Below are positions 1 through 3,535 of a stretch of DNA of 5,295 bases, piece by piece (positions within the stretch are counted from its first letter, which is position 1; each line of letters starts with the position of its first letter). A program made the position numbers and the translations under genes. This stretch comes from Acidimicrobiales bacterium. Lineage in GTDB: Bacteria; Actinomycetota; Acidimicrobiia; Acidimicrobiales; JABEUL01. A model generated the notes under the pieces. It was not told the origin of the DNA. It saw nothing but the letters and a program-made list of their open reading frames with translations, and did no database searches. The stretch covers positions 1 through 5,295 of the forward strand of contig DAIDJA010000140.1 of assembly GCA_027451605.1 (NCBI GenBank), read 5' to 3'.

Positions 1-827
1 ACGATTGAATCTCCGATGCCTCCCCATACATCCTTAAAAGCTTCAATCGACTCGTCATTGGCTTCAAGAATAAACATAACTTCATATCTGAGGTCACCCA
101 CGGACTCAACTCCGTGATTTATTATGTTCATGTCGGGTTTAGCTGAAGCCTTTGAAACTACTTGGAGCACACTTTCGGGGAGAATCTTGTTTATATCATC
201 GGGTTCGGTATCAAGACAACATTTAATAAAGGCCCTGAAAAGTTCAATAAGGCCGGTACCGCCGGCATCCACTACTCCGGATTCTGCCAAAACAGGAAGT
301 AGCTCGGGAGTCATTCTTAGAGCCGAAACCGCACCGGAAAAAATCGCATTCAGTACCGTTGACATATTGGCATCTGAGGATTTGCAGCTAGCCAGACCGG
401 CTTCAGCCGCAGCGGTGGCTACCGTCAATATCGTTCCTTCAACGGGTCTTAATACGGCTTTTCTGGCCATCAGAGCAGCTTGTTCAATGGCAGTGGCCAC
501 ATCTTCGTAAGAAGCTTCATCCTTTTCGGAAAATACCGACGACATTCCTCTAAGTATCTGAGAGATTATGATTCCCGAGTTACCTCTTGCTCCCATTAAC
601 GAACCGTGACTTATCGCTTTTGTCAGAATAAACATATCCAGAGGCGTAGAAACGGAATCAATTTCAGTTACCACCGATTCAAGGGTCAAAGCCATGTTAG
701 TGCCGGTATCCCCGTCAGGAACCGGGTAAACATTCAGCCTGTTTATTATTTCCTGATTTCCCCTAAGCCCGTCCCTAAAGTCCCTTACGATACGGTTTAG
801 TGTTTCAAAGTCGATTTTATTTATCAA
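1..827 (-). CDS. fakA: DAK2 (DhaL-like) domain protein, FakA/YloV-type fatty acid kinase ATP-binding subunit, C-terminal part missing
   Basis: Translating the minus strand gives 275 complete codons that run off the left edge. In characterised members of the family (FakA of Staphylococcus, YloV of Bacillus), this protein binds ATP and phosphorylates a fatty acid presented by a FakB (DegV-family) partner, giving acyl-phosphate for phospholipid synthesis. The DAK2 signatures are clear: NVYPVPDGDTGTNM at residues 32-45, whose D38 and D40 match the metal/ATP-binding aspartates; GARGNSG at 79-85; RPVEGTILTV at 127-136; and ESGVVDAGGTGL at 182-193. From about residue 248 (YEVMFILEAND) it enters the middle domain, ending at GIGDSI. 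The family is usually about 550 residues, so roughly half is outside the window. The start is TTG (827-825): an in-frame TAG lies seven codons upstream (848-846), no other usual start lies between, and GAGGA at 836-832 is a fitting ribosome site. The gene is divergent from rpmB. Family assignment is firm; the substrate is inferred from homologues. Confidence 0.93.
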   Translation of the reverse strand, partial: MINKIDFETLNRIVRDFRDGLRGNQEIINRLNVYPVPDGDTGTNMALTLESVVTEIDSVSTPLDMFILTKAISHGSLMGARGNSGIIISQILRGMSSVFSEKDEASYEDVATAIEQAALMARKAVLRPVEGTILTVATAAAEAGLASCKSSDANMSTVLNAIFSGAVSALRMTPELLPVLAESGVVDAGGTGLIELFRAFIKCCLDTEPDDINKILPESVLQVVSKASAKPDMNIINHGVESVGDLRYEVMFILEANDESIEAFKDVWGGIGDSI

Positions 828-831
828 TGCG

Positions 832-836
832 TCCTC
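832..836 (-). promoter_or_regulatory. Ribosome binding site of the DAK2 gene
   Basis: GAGGA on the minus strand lies four bases upstream of the TTG codon at 827-825. It supports TTG as the start, since the frame is closed by TAG at 848-846 and has no ATG or GTG in between. Confidence 0.65.
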
Positions 837-850
837 AAATAAGTGCTAAA

Positions 851-856
851 ATTATA
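851..856 (-). promoter_or_regulatory. Candidate -10 box for the DAK2 gene
   Basis: A perfect TATAAT on the minus strand (856 to 851) would start transcription near 844, leaving a leader of about 17 bases that just includes the GAGGA site. I find no good -35 hexamer at 16-18 bases. The 9-bp direct repeats at 881-901 lie in the region where an activator might bind instead. Moderate support only. Confidence 0.45.
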
Positions 857-880
857 GTTGGTTTGTTACGGCCCTTGGGT

Positions 881-901
881 AAACAATACGTCAAACAATA
901 C
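881..901. repeat. Two direct copies of AAACAATAC, 12-base period
   Basis: AAACAATAC occurs at 881-889 and again at 893-901, separated by GTC, so the copies are about one helical turn apart. On the minus strand they read GTATTGTTT and lie roughly 37 to 57 bases upstream of the predicted DAK2 transcription start. A direct repeat with this spacing could bind a regulator. No known operator is recognised. Confidence 0.6.
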
Positions 902-956
902 CTCTTAACCATATGCGTTAAAACTTATATATTATCAATTAAGCTTAAGGGCTGAC

Positions 957-1009
957 TAGTTAAACTAGTTAAACCCTAGTTAGTTAAACCGTAGTTAGTT
1001 AAACCGTAG
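957..1009. repeat. Short tandem repeat array of TAGTTAAAC words
   Basis: The 9-base word TAGTTAAAC occurs at 957-965, 966-974, 981-989 and 996-1004. The first two abut. The last two each sit in a 15-base unit (975-989 and 990-1004) that differs only at its second base, and the start of a third unit (CGTAG) follows at 1005-1009. An inverted copy of the core GTTAAAC lies at 1086-1092. The array lies between the divergent promoters, about 64-111 bases upstream of the candidate rpmB start near 1068. Confidence 0.8.
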
Positions 1010-1052
1010 ATACAAAATGAACTGGATTAACTTAAAACTCAGTTTGCTAAAT

Positions 1053-1061
1053 TGATATAGT
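1053..1061 (+). promoter_or_regulatory. Candidate extended -10 promoter reading toward rpmB
   Basis: TGATATAGT matches the extended -10 pattern TGnTATAAT with one mismatch in the hexamer. Upstream, TTAAAA (1032-1037) is a weak -35 at 18 bases. Transcription would start near 1068 and give an rpmB leader of about 207 bases that includes the foldable segment at 1095-1163. Sequence match only. Confidence 0.4.
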
Positions 1062-1094
1062 ATTTTAATTTAAAACGTAGATTAAGTTTAACTT

Positions 1095-1163
1095 ATCCGG
1101 GCAAATAAAGCTAGCGAAATCTTAAACTGAGATTAAGATTGATGCGAAGTTTTTAGTCCGGAT
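1095..1163 (+). promoter_or_regulatory. Candidate structured RNA segment upstream of rpmB
   Basis: By hand, this stretch folds into a closing helix of ATCCGGGC (1095-1102) with GTCCGGAT (1156-1163), eight pairs including one G-U. Inside is a hairpin of AATCTTAA (1118-1125) with TTAAGATT (1133-1140), eight pairs around the seven-base loop ACTGAGA. GC (1114-1115) can also pair with GC (1144-1145), leaving GA opposite GAT, which could form sheared G-A pairs. It matches no riboswitch or ribosomal-protein leader that I recognise, and in AT-rich DNA it could be chance. Confidence 0.3.
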
Positions 1164-1206
1164 CAGTCATAAAATGTCTAATTATCGAAATTGGTTTTGG
1201 TCAAGT

Positions 1207-1241
1207 TTGTCGGAAAATTAAGATTGGTCATAATATACCAA
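1207..1241 (+). promoter_or_regulatory. Candidate rpmB-proximal promoter with overlapping inverted repeat
   Basis: TTGTCG (1207-1212) and CATAAT (1229-1234), 16 bases apart, match the -35 and -10 consensus at four and five of six positions. Transcription would start near 1241. The -10 box sits within the inverted repeat TTGGT (1224-1228) / ACCAA (1237-1241), which could be an operator. The rpmB site AGGAG lies 20 bases downstream of the predicted start. Confidence 0.45.
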
Positions 1242-1260
1242 CAGGAAACAGGTCTTTAAT

Positions 1261-1265
1261 AGGAG
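1261..1265 (+). promoter_or_regulatory. Ribosome binding site of rpmB
   Basis: AGGAG lies nine bases upstream of the ATG at 1275. It is the strongest Shine-Dalgarno site in the window and contrasts with the two downstream plus-strand genes, which have none. Confidence 0.8.
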
Positions 1266-1274
1266 TAATTAACG

Positions 1275-1493
1275 ATGGCTTCAGTTTGTGAAATTTGCGG
1301 AAAACACCCAAACTTTGGAATGAATGTCAGCCATTCCCATACCAGGACTAAAAAACGTTGGAATCCTAATATTCAGAGGGTTAAAGCTCTGATTAACGGA
1401 TCAGCCACAAAGTTAAATGTATGCACATCTTGCATCAAGGCCGGTAAGGTAATTAAGCCGGCCAAAAGACAGTGGACTCCCACTGGCAAGTAA
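1275..1493 (+). CDS. rpmB: Large ribosomal subunit protein bL28, four-cysteine (zinc-binding) type
   Basis: This 72-residue basic protein is ribosomal protein L28 (bL28), a component of the 50S subunit. The conserved core SHSHTRTKKRWNPNIQRVKA (residues 19-38) is typical of the family. Two CxxC pairs, C5/C8 near the N-terminus and C50/C53 in LNVCTSCIKAGK, form the zinc ribbon of the cysteine-containing version. Some bacteria carry a cysteine-free paralogue for zinc starvation; this copy is the zinc-binding kind. The length fits forms with a short basic C-terminal tail (KPAKRQWTPTGK). The start is fixed by AGGAG nine bases upstream. In many bacteria rpmB and the DAK2 gene are neighbours in the same direction; here they are divergent and widely spaced. 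Expression is expected to be strong, but no known autoregulatory site is recognised. Confidence 0.96.
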   Translation: MASVCEICGKHPNFGMNVSHSHTRTKKRWNPNIQRVKALINGSATKLNVCTSCIKAGKVIKPAKRQWTPTGK

Positions 1494-1537
1494 CTTCCTG
1501 ACAGTTTCGCGAATTTAAACCGAAACTTTAAGCTCAA

Positions 1538-1567
1538 TAACTTCAAACTATTGGTAGTTTGAAGTTA
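1538..1567 (+). terminator. Strong AT-rich hairpin 45 bases after rpmB, possible terminator
   Basis: TAACTTCAAACTA (1538-1550) pairs perfectly over 13 bases with TAGTTTGAAGTTA (1555-1567) around the loop TTGG. It is placed as expected for ending the rpmB transcript. It lacks a run of T directly after the stem and the stem is GC-poor, so it may instead protect the mRNA 3' end, or act with the second hairpin at 1569-1614. Confidence 0.5.
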
Positions 1568-1568
1568 G

Positions 1569-1614
1569 AACTTTATAGGTCACTAAATTAAGCTAACGTC
1601 AATTTAGTAAAGTT
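1569..1614. repeat. Imperfect inverted repeat downstream of rpmB
   Basis: ACTAAATT (1582-1589) pairs with AATTTAGT (1601-1608). AACTTT (1569-1574) can pair with AAAGTT (1609-1614), leaving 1575-1581 bulged on one side. The structure abuts the 13-bp hairpin at 1538-1567. Confidence 0.4.
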
Positions 1615-1657
1615 TGTTGTTCTTACGGTTAGCTTTCTCCAATAAAGGTACCGTCTT

Positions 1658-1671
1658 TTTTGAGCTCAAAA
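1658..1671. repeat. 14-bp perfect palindrome TTTTGAGCTCAAAA
   Basis: A perfect two-fold symmetric sequence with no spacer, about 36 bases upstream of the extended -10 at 1707-1715. This is a plausible position and form for a dimeric regulator site. No known operator is recognised. Confidence 0.5.
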
Positions 1672-1706
1672 TTTAATCTCCAAATAGTGAATCAATCTTT
1701 TTAATA

Positions 1707-1715
1707 TGATATAAT
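1707..1715 (+). promoter_or_regulatory. Extended -10 promoter candidate
   Basis: TGATATAAT at 1707-1715 matches the extended -10 consensus exactly (TG, one base, TATAAT). The -35 region is poor (TGAATC at 1688-1693), which is common for extended -10 promoters. Transcription would begin near 1722 and proceed toward the gene at 1873, giving a 150-base leader or a separate small RNA. Confidence 0.5.
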
Positions 1716-1860
1716 CGGTCTTAAATTGTTCCTATATACACTTTCGTGACCGCGTCAATTCCCAACGAGTTAAGTGGCTGCTTTCTTAAATTACTCTCTT
1801 AAAATCTACAACCTCCATCGATTAGTAAACTTTTGAAGTTCTTAACTGCATGTTAAATAT

Positions 1861-1866
1861 TAAAAT
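1861..1866 (+). promoter_or_regulatory. -10-like box set for leaderless transcription of the gene at 1873
   Basis: TAAAAT (TANNNT form, five of six to TATAAT) ends six bases before the ATG, so transcription would start on or next to the A of the start codon. There is no Shine-Dalgarno site here. No good -35 hexamer is visible. Confidence 0.45.
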
Positions 1867-1872
1867 AGCATT

Positions 1873-2142
1873 ATGGCAATTACCCCGGCAGAATACTTAG
1901 CCAAATCCTCGAAGGACCTCAAGTTCCTGGTAACTGAAAAGAGATCTAAAGCGGGATATGCGTTAATCCCTTTGATTATCGCTGGCTGTATTCTGTTCCT
2001 TATTTTTAAAACCGCCCCCCTCGGCTCTTATTGGCCGCTTGACGCAATGGCGCTCTTTATGCCTATCACATTTTTTGTAACATTACTCGTGATCACAAAA
2101 ACAACTAAAAAAGTTAGATCGAATTCCAATAGTGACGATTGA
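1873..2142 (+). CDS. Small two-helix membrane protein of unknown function
   Basis: I do not recognise this 89-residue protein. A charged N-terminus (MAITPAEYLAKSSKDLKFLVTEKRSKAG) leads into a hydrophobic helix at about residues 29-46, a short loop (KTAPLGSYWPLD), a second helix at about 57-75, and a basic then acidic tail (KTTKKVRSNSNSDD). Lysine and arginine flank both helices on the same side, so both ends are predicted to be cytoplasmic with a short outer loop. The start is certain within the frame, because an in-frame TAA at 1861-1863 lies just upstream. There is no ribosome binding site; a TAAAAT box six bases before the ATG suggests leaderless translation. The next gene in the same direction follows after 101 bases and encodes a membrane-anchored protein. 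No function can be assigned; composition and coding pattern suggest a real gene. Confidence 0.72.
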   Translation: MAITPAEYLAKSSKDLKFLVTEKRSKAGYALIPLIIAGCILFLIFKTAPLGSYWPLDAMALFMPITFFVTLLVITKTTKKVRSNSNSDD

Positions 2143-2243
2143 TCAATATAATGAGCACTTTGTCACAAAGTTTGCAAAACTTTAAATAAAAACTGTTTTG
2201 TGAAATTAAACTAAATTTAACGTGCGCTACAATTTATTAAGTC
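2143..2243 (+). other. Short intergenic region with overlapping hairpins and promoter-like boxes
   Basis: TATAAT at 2147-2152 has only a weak -35 (TTCCAA, 2124-2129, 17 bases). It is followed by ACTTTG (2157-2162) / CAAAGT (2166-2171) with a three-base loop. The overlapping alternative AAAGTTT (2167-2173) / AAACTTT (2177-2183) shares bases with it, so the two cannot form together. A third pairing, CAAAAC (2175-2180) with GTTTTG (2195-2200), is also possible. These may form a weak terminator for the small gene or a leader for the next one. Confidence 0.35.
2228..2233 (+). promoter_or_regulatory. -10-like box just upstream of the propeller gene
   Basis: TACAAT lies ten bases before the ATG at 2244, so transcription would start about three bases ahead of the start codon. 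An in-frame TAA at 2238-2240 and the absence of any purine-rich ribosome site agree with a nearly leaderless message. No clear -35 is seen. Confidence 0.4.
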
Positions 2244-3515
2244 ATGTCACCTACTAATCGAAACAAAAACGGGTCGGGATTAATTTTCATACTTGGGGCA
2301 ATTTTCCTTATTCTCATAGTGTATGCGGTATTTTTTAAGTCGCACGGATCGAATTCAAGTAAGTCAACGACAACCACATCCCAAAGTCTTCAAAAGGGAG
2401 GCATAACTACTACAACCGGTCAAAATGGTAGTTTGCCTTTTGCAAATCCCGCGGGAAATACAGTAACTGCGGGTCCAAACCTTAAGGCCGGATCGGATCC
2501 CTCGGTTTTGCCAAGTGACGTATTAATTGCGGATGACTCCGGCAACCAGGTATTGATTGTTACTCCGGCCGGTAAAATCGTTTGGCAAATGGCTTTGGAT
2601 GAGCCTGATGACGCATTTTTTACCTCTAACGGTCAAGACCTGATCGTGACCGAAGAAGATCATCAGATGATTTCTTTGGTTAACATTGCCACCAAAAAAT
2701 TCATTTGGAGATACGGTACCGCTGAGACTCCGGGAATGGGCCCGAACCAAGTGGATAATCCCGACGATGCCTTATTGCTACCAAACAACTATGTTGTTTT
2801 CGGCGACATTAAAAACTGTTCGGTTGTATTTCTGAAAGTTGGCAGTCAAGTACCGTTCAAACGTATCGGTCTGCTTGACAACAACTGTTATCACAACCCG
2901 CCGTACAGGTTCGGCAGTCCCAACGGTGCCTTTCCATTAACTGACGGGAACTTCTTAATCACCGAGATTAACGGAGACTGGGTGGATGAAATGACTCCTT
3001 CGGGTCAAATTCTGTGGTCGACTCACCCTCCGGGGATTGTTTATCCTTCGGACACCAATGAAGTTTCACCCGGGGTTTACTTAACCGTTGATTATTCAAC
3101 CGCAGGTCAATTAATTAAGTTCAACCAACAGGGTCAGCTCCTATGGAAATATACTCCCGCGACTGTTGACGGACAGCTAAACCATCCTTCATTGTGTGAA
3201 ACTATTCCGACAAACGGTTATATCCTTTGCAACGACGACTACGATGACAGAGTTATTGTAATTAATCCGAATACAAACACCATAGTGTGGCAGTATGGGC
3301 ACAGAGGAGTAGCAGGATCTAATCCCGGATACTTAAATGAACCCGACGGGGTTGATCTGGCACCTCCGTATTCAATGCTTATCAGAAATGCGTCTACAAT
3401 CGGAACCGCCAATTCGTCATGCTGGCCCAATAACTCCTCTTCGGTTTGTACATACGGAATTAATGCTACGAGTTCTGGATCGGCTACTTCGACGTCGGCG
3501 GCTCCGATCGGATAA
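2244..3515 (+). CDS. Membrane-anchored extracytoplasmic beta-propeller protein (PQQ/NHL-like repeats)
   Basis: This 423-residue protein starts with a short basic segment and one membrane helix (about residues 12-31). A Ser/Thr-rich stalk follows (about 35-80), then a repeat domain (about 90-375) and a Ser/Thr-rich tail. The repeats carry the blade-end pattern G-x-I-x-W: W114 (GKIVWQ), W155 (KKFIWRYG), W258 (GQILWS), W301 (GQLLWKY) and W349 (NTIVWQYG). They are 41-51 residues apart once a diverged blade near 205 (PFKRIG) is allowed for, giving about six blades. Phrases such as VLIADDSGNQVLIVTP and YILCNDDYDDRVIVINP are typical of PQQ-like or NHL propellers. Six cysteines (192, 215, 318, 329, 393, 402) all lie in the outer part and may form disulfides. 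No catalytic motif or cofactor site is evident, so it may be a binding or scaffold protein. An in-frame TAA at 2238-2240 limits the start to this ATG, which has no ribosome site. Fold confident, function unknown. Confidence 0.85.
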   Translation: MSPTNRNKNGSGLIFILGAIFLILIVYAVFFKSHGSNSSKSTTTTSQSLQKGGITTTTGQNGSLPFANPAGNTVTAGPNLKAGSDPSVLPSDVLIADDSGNQVLIVTPAGKIVWQMALDEPDDAFFTSNGQDLIVTEEDHQMISLVNIATKKFIWRYGTAETPGMGPNQVDNPDDALLLPNNYVVFGDIKNCSVVFLKVGSQVPFKRIGLLDNNCYHNPPYRFGSPNGAFPLTDGNFLITEINGDWVDEMTPSGQILWSTHPPGIVYPSDTNEVSPGVYLTVDYSTAGQLIKFNQQGQLLWKYTPATVDGQLNHPSLCETIPTNGYILCNDDYDDRVIVINPNTNTIVWQYGHRGVAGSNPGYLNEPDGVDLAPPYSMLIRNASTIGTANSSCWPNNSSSVCTYGINATSSGSATSTSAAPIG

Positions 3516-3535
3516 AGACTATCCTGTACAGATTG

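Larger units (their letters stand above)
828..1274. other. AT-rich divergent intergenic region between the DAK2 gene and rpmB
   Basis: This 447-base spacer contains no reading frame I would call a gene. It holds, from left to right: the DAK2 -10 box; a pair of AAACAATAC repeats (881-901); the palindrome TTAAGCTTAA (939-948); four head-to-tail TAGTTAAAC words (957-1004); an extended -10 reading toward rpmB (1053-1061); the near-palindrome AAGTTTAACTT (1084-1094), which includes one inverted copy of the GTTAAAC word; a foldable stretch (1095-1163); and a second promoter-like site with an inverted repeat (1207-1241) near rpmB. The length and density of short repeats suggest regulation of one or both genes. 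That is inference. Confidence 0.7.
1494..1872. other. Intergenic region with hairpins, a palindrome and a promoter-like site
   Basis: There is no convincing gene, tRNA or known RNA in these 379 bases. After rpmB there is a loose hairpin, AGTTTCG (1503-1509) with CGAAACT (1521-1527), then the strong hairpin at 1538-1567, then an imperfect hairpin at 1569-1614. Next come a 14-bp palindrome (1658-1671) and an extended -10 (1707-1715). The last 150 bases before the gene at 1873 show no feature except a TAAAAT box just ahead of its ATG. Confidence 0.65.

Noticed and set aside
124..510. Plus-strand reading frame of 128 residues
   Set aside because: It lies wholly antisense to the DAK2 gene, whose minus-strand translation has unmistakable family motifs; the plus-strand product is low-complexity Ser/Ala-rich and unlike any family.
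606..800. Plus-strand reading frame of 64 residues
   Set aside because: Antisense to the N-terminal DAK2 motifs, including the PDGDTGTNM loop; no ribosome site.
957..1009. CRISPR array or mobile element end
   Set aside because: The units are 9-15 bases with almost no spacer and no transposase, target duplication or cas gene is nearby.
1095..1163. Match to the c-di-GMP-I riboswitch, suggested by GGGCAAA and CGAAA words
   Set aside because: The remaining conserved parts (tetraloop and receptor, GCAAAGCC stretch) are missing and the helices are arranged differently; kept only as an unclassified foldable segment.
1722..1872. tRNA or other known RNA gene in the spacer
   Set aside because: No T-loop GTTCRANNC pattern, acceptor stem or CCA end found on either strand.
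1850..1900. Possible 16-codon upstream reading frame (ATG at 1850) overlapping the start of the small membrane protein gene
   Set aside because: No ribosome site, AT-rich composition and no sign of attenuation; such short frames are expected by chance.
2523..2750. Minus-strand reading frame of 75 residues
   Set aside because: Shadow of the propeller gene repeats; no independent support.
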